Shown here: positions 1 through 6,375 of the stretch, piece after piece
Layout of the letters: each line of letters begins with the position of its first letter
Position numbering within the stretch: the first letter of the stretch is position 1
Origin: CBDULX01 sp965368175
GTDB taxonomy: Bacteria > Pseudomonadota > Gammaproteobacteria > SZUA-229
Direction: 5' to 3'
Length of the DNA: 7,414 nt
Assembly (NCBI GenBank): GCA_965368175.1
Contig: CBDULX010000153.1
Location: 1 to 7,414 of the forward strand
Notes under the pieces: generated by a model
What the model saw: the letters and a program-made list of their open reading frames with translations, nothing else
What the model was told of the DNA's origin: nothing
Databases searched by the model: none
Position numbers and translations under genes: made by a program

Positions 1-1210
1 ATTTTGTAAGCCTCTCCGGAACTGGTTTGGTTTGCTCATTCTTCGATGTGAAATAAAGCACCACAAAGAAACCAAAATAAACAATACTGAAGAACTGAGA
101 CATATAGGTCAGTACAGGCGTCGCAGGCATCATACCCAACCAGCCCAGGAACAGGAACGCTATAACGAATGCAGCCAGATTCAGCTTGTATATCACTGAA
201 CGGTAACGAATCGATTTAACCTTGCACCGGTCAAGCCAGGGCAACAGGAACAGCACAACAATAGCTGCACCCATGGCGATTACACCCAGTAACTTATCAG
301 GTACCGCACGTAAAATCGCGTAAAACGGAGTGAAGTACCAGACAGGCGCAATATGCTCAGGCGTTTTCAACGGATCCGATGGAATAAAATTGGCGTGCTC
401 CAGCAGGTAACCACCGCCTTCAGGCATAAAGAACAGCACCACACTGAAGAAAATCAGGAATACGATTACACCCAGTATATCTTTTACCGAGTAATATGGA
501 TGGAATGGAATACCATCGAGCGGGATACCATTGGCATCCTTATTCTTCTTGATCTCGATACCATCAGGGTTGTTAGAACCCACTTCATGCAGGGCAATGA
601 TGTGAGCGACAACCAGTCCAATAAGAACCAGTGGCAGAGCAATCACGTGCAGGGCAAAAAAGCGATTCAGGGTAGCATCAGAAATTACGAAATCACCACG
701 AATCCACAGTGTTAAAGGCTCACCTATAATCGGCAAAGCACTAAACAGTGAAATAATAACCTGTGCACCCCAGAATGACATCTGCCCCCAGGGCAGCAGA
801 TAACCCATAAAGGCTTCAGCCATCAATGCCAGATAAATCAGCATACCAAACAGCCATATCAGTTCACGTGGTTTCTTGTATGAACCGTACATTAAACCAC
901 GGAACATGTGCAGGTAAACCACCACAAAGAAGGCCGTTGCACCGGTGGAATGAATATAACGAATCAACCAGCCATAAGGCACATCACGCATGATGTACTC
1001 AACCGATGCGAAGGCCAGCTCAGCATCAGGCTTGTAGTGCATAGTCAGGAAAATACCCGACACTATCTGGATAACCAGAACCAGTAATGCCAGGGAGCCG
1101 AAGAAATACCAGAAGTTAAAGTTCTTTGGCGCATAATATTTCGCCATATGCTCTTCCCACATCTTGGTAAGTGGGAAACGATCATCGATCCAGCCTAGTA
1201 ATTTATCCAT
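1..1210 (-). CDS. petB: Cytochrome b subunit of the bc1 complex (partial, C-terminal end cut by window edge)
   Basis: Membrane subunit of ubiquinol:cytochrome c reductase (complex III), carrying hemes bL and bH and both quinone sites. In the 403 codons present, the heme ligands are visible as two His pairs: H87/H101 in the RYIHSTGA...YLHMFRG segment and H188/H203 in the FFALH...VAHIIALHE segment. The Qo-site motif reads PVWY at residues 289-292, a form I associate with beta- and gammaproteobacteria (PEWY in mitochondria and alphaproteobacteria). Several hydrophobic spans fit the usual eight-helix fold. The ATG overlaps the petA stop by one base (TAATG), so translation is probably coupled. No stop codon occurs before the edge; the last residues read PERLTK, so the true end is probably close. 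Cytochrome c1 (petC) would be expected next. The two helix-D histidines are 15 residues apart, not 14 as in mitochondria. Confidence 0.97.
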   Translation of the reverse strand, partial: MDKLLGWIDDRFPLTKMWEEHMAKYYAPKNFNFWYFFGSLALLVLVIQIVSGIFLTMHYKPDAELAFASVEYIMRDVPYGWLIRYIHSTGATAFFVVVYLHMFRGLMYGSYKKPRELIWLFGMLIYLALMAEAFMGYLLPWGQMSFWGAQVIISLFSALPIIGEPLTLWIRGDFVISDATLNRFFALHVIALPLVLIGLVVAHIIALHEVGSNNPDGIEIKKNKDANGIPLDGIPFHPYYSVKDILGVIVFLIFFSVVLFFMPEGGGYLLEHANFIPSDPLKTPEHIAPVWYFTPFYAILRAVPDKLLGVIAMGAAIVVLFLLPWLDRCKVKSIRYRSVIYKLNLAAFVIAFLFLGWLGMMPATPVLTYMSQFFSIVYFGFFVVLYFTSKNEQTKPVPERLTK

Positions 1211-1803
1211 TATGCAGCACCCCTATCTTCACCAATCACCAGCATGGCATCACTCTTGTACATATGAGGAGGCACTTCAAGGTTCAGTGGCGCAGGAACA
1301 CCCTGATAAACACGACCGGCCAGGTCAAAACGGGAACCATGACATGGGCAGAAGAACCCACCTTTCCAGTCAGGACCCAGATCTACAGGCGCCAGCTCCG
1401 GACGGAATGTGGGTGAACAACCCAGATGGGTACATATACCCACCAGAACCAGAACTTCTGGTTTAATTGAACGATCCTCATTTGTCGCATACACAGGCTG
1501 TTGCGGTTGCTCTGAACCTGGATCACGAAGTTCTTTATCCAGAGTAGGCAAATCCTTAAGGTTTTTGGGTGTACGCTTAACAATCCACACGGGTTTGCCT
1601 TGCCACTCAACCGTCATCATCCGACCTTCTTCCAGCTTGCTGATGTCCACTTCTACAGGTGCACCAGCAGTCTTGGCCCGCTCACTGGGTAACCAGGATG
1701 CAACGAAGGGTACAGCAACAAAACCTGCACCTACGGCACCTACCACAGTCGCGGCATTCGTCAGAAAGCGGCGTTTTTTTAGATCTACGCCTTCTGTAGC
1801 CAT
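1210..1803 (-). CDS. petA: Rieske 2Fe-2S protein of the bc1 complex
   Basis: High-potential iron-sulfur subunit that takes the first electron from ubiquinol at the Qo site and passes it to cytochrome c1; its head lies in the periplasm and it is anchored by an N-terminal helix. The 197 residues show the cluster motifs CTHLGC (124-129) and CPCHGS (152-157): ligands C124, H126, C152 and H155, with C129-C154 as the expected disulfide. Residues about 16-37 form the hydrophobic anchor, followed by a flexible, Ala/Lys-containing hinge near 41-50. The N-terminus reads KKRRFLT, a Tat-type signal as expected for a protein folded with its cluster before export, but in the usual register the twin pair is Lys10-Arg11. 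The ATG start is supported by AGAGGT a few bases upstream (plus-strand 1808-1813). It is the first gene of the pet operon and directly overlaps petB. Length and domain order are normal for the family. Confidence 0.97.
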   Translation of the reverse strand: MATEGVDLKKRRFLTNAATVVGAVGAGFVAVPFVASWLPSERAKTAGAPVEVDISKLEEGRMMTVEWQGKPVWIVKRTPKNLKDLPTLDKELRDPGSEQPQQPVYATNEDRSIKPEVLVLVGICTHLGCSPTFRPELAPVDLGPDWKGGFFCPCHGSRFDLAGRVYQGVPAPLNLEVPPHMYKSDAMLVIGEDRGAA

Positions 1804-1918
1804 GAGTACCTCTCTTACTTAAAAGTAATTAAAAATCTTACTCCCGACCCATCAGCACAAACGGTGCGTCATCCGGGAACCATATAAATTCGAGTTTTTC
1901 TACGGCTTCTTATAATAT
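1804..1918 (-). promoter_or_regulatory. Leader/promoter region of the pet operon (no clear promoter motif)
   Basis: This stretch lies between the terminator of the upstream NIF3-family gene and petA, so it should hold the pet promoter. I see AT-rich sequence and a dyad (TTACTT-AA-AAGTAA, 1815-1828) just upstream of the petA ribosome binding site. I find no -35/-10 pair with good spacing and good matches on the minus strand. The assignment rests on position only. Confidence 0.35.
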
Positions 1919-1941
1919 AAAAAAAGCCCAAATAATTGGGC
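1919..1941 (-). terminator. Intrinsic terminator downstream of the NIF3-family gene
   Basis: Read on the minus strand, GCCCAA and TTGGGC form a 6-bp stem around a 4-base loop (stem arms at 1936-1941 and 1926-1931), followed at once by seven T residues (1925 down to 1919). This is a textbook Rho-independent terminator for transcripts leaving the minus-strand gene that ends at 2050. On the plus strand the hairpin lacks a T tract, so it works in one direction only. It separates that gene from the pet operon. Confidence 0.8.
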
Positions 1942-2049
1942 AGAAAAACCGCGCCAAATCATACCAAATCCAACTATTTTAGCCAAGGCTTATTTTCTTT
2001 TTATGATATATATCAGCCACTTATAAATAAACCCGGACAAGCAGACCGG

Positions 2050-2811
2050 CTATACAGGATTAAAAATATCAATAAATTCACAATCCAGCTCAAAATGCTC
2101 GGCCAGATGATGCCCCAGGGCCTGCACACCATACAACTCAGTAGCATGGTGGCCCGCGGCAAAATAATGCAGATCGAGTTCCCGGGCCAGGTGAAAGGTT
2201 TGCTCAGACACTTCACCACTAATGTAGGCATCCACACCCAGCTCAGCAGCATCTTCGATATAACCCTGAGCGCCCCCGGTACACCAGGCCAGTGTACGAA
2301 TCGGCTGCTGACTGGATGATGCCAGATGCAGTGGCGGCCGACTTAAGGCTGTGGCTATTCGCTCAGATAACTCATTTGCAGTCAATGTTTTCTCCAGCTC
2401 ACCATACCAGAGCAGACCCTTCGCCCGCCCCTGGTCCATCACCCCATTAACCTGGATTCCCAGTCGCTTTGCCAGCTCCACGTTGTTGCCATACCGGGCA
2501 TGGGCATCCAGTGGCAGATGATAGGCCAATAAGCTGATATCATTTTGCAGCAATCGGGCTATACGTTGTTTTTTCAAGCCGACAATAGTGGCGTCTTCAC
2601 CTTTCCAGAAATACCCATGATGCACCAGCAGAACATCTGCACCCTGCTCTATGGCTCGATCAATGAAATCCTGAGACGCTGTCACACCCATAACCAGGCG
2701 ATTAATGTTAGCCTTACCTTCAACCTGAAGACCATTTGGACAATAATCATTGAATTCACTGATTGAAAGCAATTCATTACAATACGCAACCAGTTGCTTG
2801 AGCTGGGGCAT
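2050..2811 (-). CDS. NIF3/YbgI family dinuclear metal-binding protein
   Basis: A 253-residue cytoplasmic protein of the NIF3 (DUF34, YbgI) family, which forms toroidal hexamers with a two-metal site in each subunit. Databases often name it GTP cyclohydrolase I type 2, but the physiological reaction of the family is not settled, so I give no function or symbol. Family signatures are intact: DYCPNGLQVEG (22-32), VHHGYFWKG (63-71), HLPLDAH...GNN (98-110) and GHHATE (220-225). By comparison with E. coli YbgI, likely metal ligands are H64, H65, D102, H221 and E225. The length matches the short bacterial form without the inserted PII-like domain. The start is well supported by GGAGGA (plus-strand 2816-2821, read on the minus strand) just before the ATG. 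The gene is divergent from the protease gene at 2847 and has its own terminator at 1919-1941. A NIF3-family gene close to degS and petABC is, as I recall, common in gammaproteobacteria. Confidence 0.93.
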   Translation of the reverse strand: MPQLKQLVAYCNELLSISEFNDYCPNGLQVEGKANINRLVMGVTASQDFIDRAIEQGADVLLVHHGYFWKGEDATIVGLKKQRIARLLQNDISLLAYHLPLDAHARYGNNVELAKRLGIQVNGVMDQGRAKGLLWYGELEKTLTANELSERIATALSRPPLHLASSSQQPIRTLAWCTGGAQGYIEDAAELGVDAYISGEVSEQTFHLARELDLHYFAAGHHATELYGVQALGHHLAEHFELDCEFIDIFNPV

Positions 2812-2846
2812 TATATCCTCCGGACCTTTATAACTCGAATAAAATT
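2812..2846. promoter_or_regulatory. Short divergent intergenic region with overlapping -10-like elements
   Basis: Only 35 bases separate two divergent genes. The AT-rich centre contains TATAAC (2829-2834) on the plus strand and TATAAA (2832-2827) on the minus strand, so two -10-like boxes overlap face to face. Any -35 elements would lie inside the opposing coding regions, and I find no good match for either at normal spacing. The minus-strand gene has a strong GGAGGA ribosome binding site here, but the plus-strand gene has no Shine-Dalgarno sequence. Confidence 0.3.
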
Positions 2847-3956
2847 ATGCTGAATAAATCTCATTCTACACAGTTTATGATTGGCTGGGCGCTGGCAGGC
2901 CTGGCATTAGCCATACTAATACTTGCACTCTGGCCGGAACAAACGCCCGACGGCAATCATCACACAGGCATAGCCAGCATGGAAGGCCCGGTTTCCTATG
3001 CCGCTGCCGTCAACAAAGCCGCATCAGCGGTGGTGAGTATCCAGGCCCTGCATAAGGTTGATCAGCGTCCTTCATTACTACCCTCGTTTAATAACCGTAA
3101 TCGAGCCCCCGAGATCCCATTGAGGCCTAATCAGGGTTCTGGCGTCATCATCAGTAACAACGGCCACATTCTCACCAACTACCATGTAATCGCTAATGCC
3201 GATACAGTTCTGGTTAACCTGCACGATGGACGTCAGGCCAAAGCCAGACTACTAGGCTCAGACCCGGATACCGATCTGGCAGTACTGACTACCGATATGG
3301 AAAACCTTCCCAAAATCAGCTTTGCCGATAGCAGGAAAACCCAGGTTGGGGATGTGGTACTCGCCATTGGCAATCCATTCGGTATAGGCCAGACCGTAAC
3401 CCAGGGCATAATCAGTGCCACCGGCCGTGACCGTGTCGGCCTCAACACCTATGAAAATTTCATCCAGACCGATGCCGCTATTAATCCTGGCAATTCCGGC
3501 GGCGCTCTGGTCAATGCCTATGGCGAAATTATCGGCATCAATTCGGCCATTTTTTCCGATTCAGGCAACTATCAGGGCATAGGATTTGCAATACCAATCG
3601 ACATGGCCATCAATGTTGTCAATCAGATTATTGAACACGGGGGTGTCATTCGTGGCTGGTTAGGTGTAGAAGGGATAGATCTTAATGCACAAATCTTAAA
3701 GCGAATCGGCTTGCCCGATGTCCAGGGAGTATTGATTACCGATGTATTCAAACCGGGTCCCGGTGATAAAGCAGGCTTACTGATCGGCGACATCATTACC
3801 CAGATCAACCAGACTCTAATTCGCGACACCCGCGATGTACTGGATGTAGTCGCCCAGGGTCGCCCTGGTGACAGAATTGAAATTCGCGGCATACGCCAAC
3901 GCCAAAGCTATACCACTTATACGGTGCTCGACCAGCGCCCCCAGGAAAGCAATTAA
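2847..3956 (+). CDS. degS: DegS/AlgW-type membrane-anchored periplasmic serine protease
   Basis: Trypsin-like HtrA-family protease of 369 residues with one PDZ domain. A membrane helix at about 10-29, with no obvious cleavage site, anchors it to the inner membrane. The catalytic triad is intact: H113 (TNYHV), D143 (DTDLAVL) and S217 (NPGNSGGAL). The PDZ domain spans about 270-355 (GVLITDVFKPGPGDKAGLLIGDII). One PDZ domain and an uncleaved anchor match DegS/AlgW and not DegP/DegQ, which have two PDZ domains. In enterics and pseudomonads DegS/AlgW senses unfolded outer-membrane proteins through its PDZ domain and cuts the anti-sigma factor RseA/MucA, releasing sigma-E/AlgU; that role is inferred here. 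Residues 71-97 before the GSGV strand are a Pro/Asn/Arg-rich loop longer than in E. coli DegS. No Shine-Dalgarno sequence precedes the ATG; the next in-frame ATG (2877, residue 11) has none either and would cut into the anchor. A strong hairpin follows the stop codon. Confidence 0.93.
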   Translation: MLNKSHSTQFMIGWALAGLALAILILALWPEQTPDGNHHTGIASMEGPVSYAAAVNKAASAVVSIQALHKVDQRPSLLPSFNNRNRAPEIPLRPNQGSGVIISNNGHILTNYHVIANADTVLVNLHDGRQAKARLLGSDPDTDLAVLTTDMENLPKISFADSRKTQVGDVVLAIGNPFGIGQTVTQGIISATGRDRVGLNTYENFIQTDAAINPGNSGGALVNAYGEIIGINSAIFSDSGNYQGIGFAIPIDMAINVVNQIIEHGGVIRGWLGVEGIDLNAQILKRIGLPDVQGVLITDVFKPGPGDKAGLLIGDIITQINQTLIRDTRDVLDVVAQGRPGDRIEIRGIRQRQSYTTYTVLDQRPQESN

Positions 3957-3985
3957 TACGGTTATCTATCTTTATAAAATGAATG

Positions 3986-4025
3986 AATAACCGGTAATTA
4001 ATTTTATTAATTACCGGTTATTTTT
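3986..4025 (+). terminator. Terminator-like hairpin after degS
   Basis: A perfect 16-bp inverted repeat (3986-4001 and 4007-4022, centred on AACCGGT/ACCGGTT) with a 5-base loop lies 30 bases after the degS stop codon. The right arm runs into TTTTT (4021-4025). It fits a Rho-independent terminator, although most of the stem is AT and the T run is short. It isolates degS from the heat-shock unit that follows. Confidence 0.75.
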
Positions 4026-4053
4026 AACTTAATAAAAAAATTATTTTAGCTGA

Positions 4054-4080
4054 CTTGAAAACCACAACCCTACCCCTATC
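4054..4080 (+). promoter_or_regulatory. Sigma-32 (RpoH) type heat-shock promoter for hsp20
   Basis: CTTGAAA (4054-4060) is an exact match to the RpoH -35 consensus, and CCCCTATC (4073-4080) is close to the CCCCATnT -10 consensus; the spacer is 12 bases, within the accepted 11-16 range. Transcription would start near 4087, giving a leader of under 40 bases before the Hsp20 start codon. The elements sit directly upstream of a small heat-shock protein gene, which supports the call. Confidence 0.82.
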
Positions 4081-4099
4081 TATTTAGCAAGCAAGATAT

Positions 4100-4119
4100 T
4101 TACACTCGATGGGAGGTAA
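4100..4119 (+). promoter_or_regulatory. Candidate RNA thermometer covering the hsp20 ribosome binding site
   Basis: In the predicted short leader, UUAC (4100-4103) can pair with GUAA (4116-4119) and CUC (4105-4107) with GAG (4113-4115), leaving a bulged A at 4104 and a five-base loop GAUGG (4108-4112). The 3' arm contains the GGAGGU Shine-Dalgarno sequence, so the fold would hide it from the ribosome. The seven-pair stem with a bulge is weak, as expected of a structure that melts at heat-shock temperature. It resembles in principle the short hairpin of cyanobacterial hsp17 and is not a four-stem ROSE element. No folding program was run. Confidence 0.45.
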
Positions 4120-4124
4120 TAAAA

Positions 4125-4565
4125 ATGACTCTGATACGTCACAATCCGTGGAACCTGTTTGACCAGTTACAGAATGAGATGAACCGTCTTCAGGGATTTC
4201 CTGCAAAGTCTGAAGACAGTGGCGATGTTGTCACCAGTGACTGGGCACCTGCAGTTGATATCAAGGAAGAAGAAAACCAGTTCCTGCTGGTTGCCGATAT
4301 CCCTGGTGTCGATCCAAAAGACATAGAAGTACATATGGAAAACGGAATACTTACTATCAAAGGCGAACGTGAAAGCGAAAAGAAAACTGAACGCGAAGGC
4401 TATAAACGCATCGAGCGCCAACACGGTGTTTTCTATCGCAGATTCACCATGCCAGAAGGTGTAGACCCGGAAGGAATAGAAGCGAACAGTAACAATGGTG
4501 TGTTAACCGTAACCATACCTAAGCAGGAAGCTGCACAACCACGACGGATCTCTGTTAAACAATAA
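4125..4565 (+). CDS. Hsp20 / alpha-crystallin family small heat-shock protein
   Basis: A 146-residue ATP-independent cytoplasmic chaperone that binds unfolding proteins and keeps them soluble for refolding by DnaK/ClpB. The N-terminal arm (1-39) contains the NPWNLFDQLQNEMNRL amphipathic segment common in this family. The alpha-crystallin domain covers about 40-133, with VDIKEEENQFLLVADIPG near its start and the conserved GVLTVTIPK (125-133) at its end. The C-terminal ISV (142-144) is the I-x-I/V motif that docks into neighbouring dimers to build oligomers. The ATG is preceded by GGGAGGTAA at ideal spacing. It is probably transcribed alone, from the sigma-32-like promoter at 4054-4080 to somewhere near the hairpin at 4589-4628. 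It resembles Hsp20 proteins of the HspA/Hsp17 type more than E. coli IbpA/IbpB, so I give no symbol. Confidence 0.95.
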   Translation: MTLIRHNPWNLFDQLQNEMNRLQGFPAKSEDSGDVVTSDWAPAVDIKEEENQFLLVADIPGVDPKDIEVHMENGILTIKGERESEKKTEREGYKRIERQHGVFYRRFTMPEGVDPEGIEANSNNGVLTVTIPKQEAAQPRRISVKQ

Positions 4566-4588
4566 AACTGTTTGACACAGTGATAATT

Positions 4589-4628
4589 TGGTTGATGGTT
4601 GATGTATTTAACAGTCAACCATCGACCA
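4589..4628 (+). repeat. Long inverted repeat between hsp20 and the mla operon
   Basis: Arms 4589-4602 and 4615-4628 pair over 14 bp (one G-T pair) around a 12-base loop. The left arm contains two adjacent copies of the heptamer GTTGATG (4591-4604). No T tract follows on either strand, so it is not a standard intrinsic terminator. It starts 23 bases after the hsp20 stop codon and could act as a 3' stabiliser or a weak terminator, or be a mobile or repeat-derived palindrome. The remaining sequence to 4733 is AT-rich and must hold any mla promoter, but I see no convincing one. Confidence 0.6.
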
Positions 4629-4733
4629 CCAACTTCAAACGATTAATTATCAACATTTAATCAGGTGACAAAGATATTAAAAAACATACAATAACATCAT
4701 TCTAAAAATGTACTCACCATCTCAGGAAATACA

Positions 4734-5576
4734 ATTATCAGCGACCCAACAGGCTCTGCTTCAGGCAATACCGATATCCTGATAAAGATACGCGGCTTAA
4801 GTTTTAATCGTCGTGACAAAGTCATTTTCGAGAATGTGGACATAGACATTCCCTGGGGCCAGGTAACCGCCATTATGGGGCCCAGCGGAAGTGGCAAAAC
4901 AACCCTGTTAAAACTCATCGGTGGCCAGCTCAAACCTGATGCAGGAACTGTCCACGTCGATGGCAAAGACGTGCATCGCCTGAGTCAGTCAGATTTATAT
5001 ACTTTACGGCGACGCATGATGGGCATGATGTTTCAGAGTGGCGCTTTGCTCACCCACCTGTCGGTATTCGACAATGTCGCTTTCCCATTACGTGAGCACA
5101 CACAATTACCAGAATCCGCCATTCGTCACCTGGTATTACTGAAATTACAGGCTGTAGGCCTGAGAGGTGCTCGGGATTTAATGCCTGGCGAACTATCGGG
5201 AGGTATGGCACGCCGGGTGGCACTGGCCAGGGCCATCGCTCTGGATCCTCAGATGATCATGTACGATGAACCCTTCACCGGCCAGGATCCTATATCCATG
5301 GGTGTGCTGGTAAAATTGATACACGATATGAATCATGCACTGGGACTCACCAGTATTATTGTTTCCCACGATGTACGTGAAACCGCCTCCATTTCCGATC
5401 TCATTTATGTCATTTCCGCCGGTAAGGTAATTGAACAAGGTACCCCAGAGCAACTCAAAAAGTCGCATTCTGAATGGCTACATCAGTTCATGAATGGCCT
5501 GGCCGATGGCCCTGTACCCTTCCATTATCAGGCACCGCCATTGATGCAGGACCTGATGCAGAGAGATAAAACATAA
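4734..5576 (+). CDS. mlaF: MlaF: ATPase of the Mla phospholipid-transport ABC complex (unusual start)
   Basis: Cytoplasmic ATPase that with MlaE, MlaD and MlaB moves phospholipids between the inner membrane and the periplasmic carrier to keep the outer membrane asymmetric. Numbered from ATT 4734 (280 residues), it shows Walker A GPSGSGKTT (49-57, K55), Q-loop Q101, signature LSGGMARR (154-161), Walker B IMYDEP (D178, E179) and H-loop H212. The tail after about 250 (GLADGPVPF) is the MlaF extension that contacts MlaB in E. coli. The start is the odd point: conserved strand IKIRGLSF...VIFENVDIDIPWG is in frame from about 4782, yet no ATG, GTG or TTG occurs in frame between the stop codon at 4692 and GTG 4836, which would delete that strand. 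ATT 4734 lies six bases after AGGA (4724-4727), so I prefer it; ATC 4737 or a single-base error are alternatives. The stop overlaps the mlaE ATG (TAATG). Confidence 0.93.
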   Translation: MISDPTGSASGNTDILIKIRGLSFNRRDKVIFENVDIDIPWGQVTAIMGPSGSGKTTLLKLIGGQLKPDAGTVHVDGKDVHRLSQSDLYTLRRRMMGMMFQSGALLTHLSVFDNVAFPLREHTQLPESAIRHLVLLKLQAVGLRGARDLMPGELSGGMARRVALARAIALDPQMIMYDEPFTGQDPISMGVLVKLIHDMNHALGLTSIIVSHDVRETASISDLIYVISAGKVIEQGTPEQLKKSHSEWLHQFMNGLADGPVPFHYQAPPLMQDLMQRDKT

Positions 5577-6355
5577 TGCTGGATGCCCTGCAGAAACTGG
5601 GTCGCATCACTCAGGATGCCTTTGCCCGCACGGGTCGTGGCACATTTTTTTTAGGCAAGCTGCTGCCCAGTTTACCGCTGATATTCTTTCGCCCGGCTCT
5701 GTTAATCCGGGAACTGTATTTTGTAGGTGTTCAGACTTTGTTAATTGTCACCGTAGCAGGCCTTTTTGTTGGTATGGTACTGGCGTTACAGGCGCATAAT
5801 GTACTGGTGGATTTTGGCGCCGAGGACTCCATCAGCCTGATGGTGTCATTGACTATCCTGCGTGAACTCGGCCCGGTGTTTACCGGCCTGTTATTCGCCG
5901 GTCGTGCCGGTTCGGCACTAACCGCAGAAATTGGGCTAATGAAAACTACCGAACAGTTATCGGGCATGGAAATGATGGCGGTGGATCCGATGAAATACAT
6001 CATTGCACCACGCTTCCTGGCCGGCGTCATAGCGGTACCATTGTTAACGCTCATTTTCATGGCTATCGCTATACTCGGTGGTTACCTGGTGGCAACCGAG
6101 TTACTGGGAATGTACGAAGGGGTGTACTGGTCGCAAATGCAGGACAAGGTAGATTTTTATGATGACCTGGTCAACGGCATGATAAAAAGCATTGTGTTTG
6201 GCTTTGTTATTGTCTGGATTGCTGTGTTTGAAGGATATGACTGTGTGCCAACTTCTGAGGGACTCGGTCAGGCTACTACGCGCACCGTGGTACATGGCTC
6301 TCTGGCAGTATTAGGACTGGATTTCGTAATGACCGCACTTATGTTTACCGTGTGA
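5576..6355 (+). CDS. mlaE: MlaE: permease of the Mla phospholipid-transport ABC complex
   Basis: Integral inner-membrane permease; two copies pair with two MlaF subunits and carry the MlaD hexamer on the periplasmic side. Its 259 residues match the family length (about 260). An amphipathic N-terminal part (1-45) is followed by hydrophobic spans near 52-75, 92-110, 147-177 and 202-219, and by a final span near 240-259. The family's most conserved block is present: LRELGPVFTGLLFAGRAGSA (95-114), then AEIGLMKTTEQL (117-128), the region that couples to the ATPase. The start codon shares one base with the mlaF stop codon, implying coupled translation. MlaD follows after 20 bases. Nothing in the sequence suggests truncation. 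Confidence 0.96.
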   Translation: MLDALQKLGRITQDAFARTGRGTFFLGKLLPSLPLIFFRPALLIRELYFVGVQTLLIVTVAGLFVGMVLALQAHNVLVDFGAEDSISLMVSLTILRELGPVFTGLLFAGRAGSALTAEIGLMKTTEQLSGMEMMAVDPMKYIIAPRFLAGVIAVPLLTLIFMAIAILGGYLVATELLGMYEGVYWSQMQDKVDFYDDLVNGMIKSIVFGFVIVWIAVFEGYDCVPTSEGLGQATTRTVVHGSLAVLGLDFVMTALMFTV

Positions 6356-6375
6356 ACCGGATTTAGGTACAAAAT

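Noticed and set aside
353..715. A 120-codon plus-strand ORF opposite petB.
   Set aside because: It is antisense to a clear, conserved cytochrome b gene, and its translation shows no domain or membrane pattern of its own.
1834..1905. A 23-codon open stretch on the minus strand upstream of petA that reads like a protein C-terminus (ending PFVLMGRE then TAA).
   Set aside because: It has no start codon, is bounded upstream by a stop within the terminator-proximal AT-rich sequence, and matches no family I recognise. Chance is the simpler explanation.
1936..2319. A 127-codon plus-strand ORF across the NIF3-gene 3' end and terminator.
   Set aside because: It overlaps conserved coding sequence on the other strand, begins inside the terminator hairpin and has no ribosome binding site.
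4572..4600. TTGACA at 4572-4577 as a sigma-70 -35 box for the mla operon.
   Set aside because: No acceptable -10 sequence lies 16-18 bases downstream; that position falls in the heptamer hairpin (ATGGTT).
4708..4782. A 24-codon ORF (ATG 4708 to TGA 4780) at the mlaF 5' end.
   Set aside because: It has no ribosome binding site and no recognisable sequence, and it overlaps the likely mlaF N-terminus. I kept it only as an alternative explanation for the odd mlaF start and did not list it as a gene.
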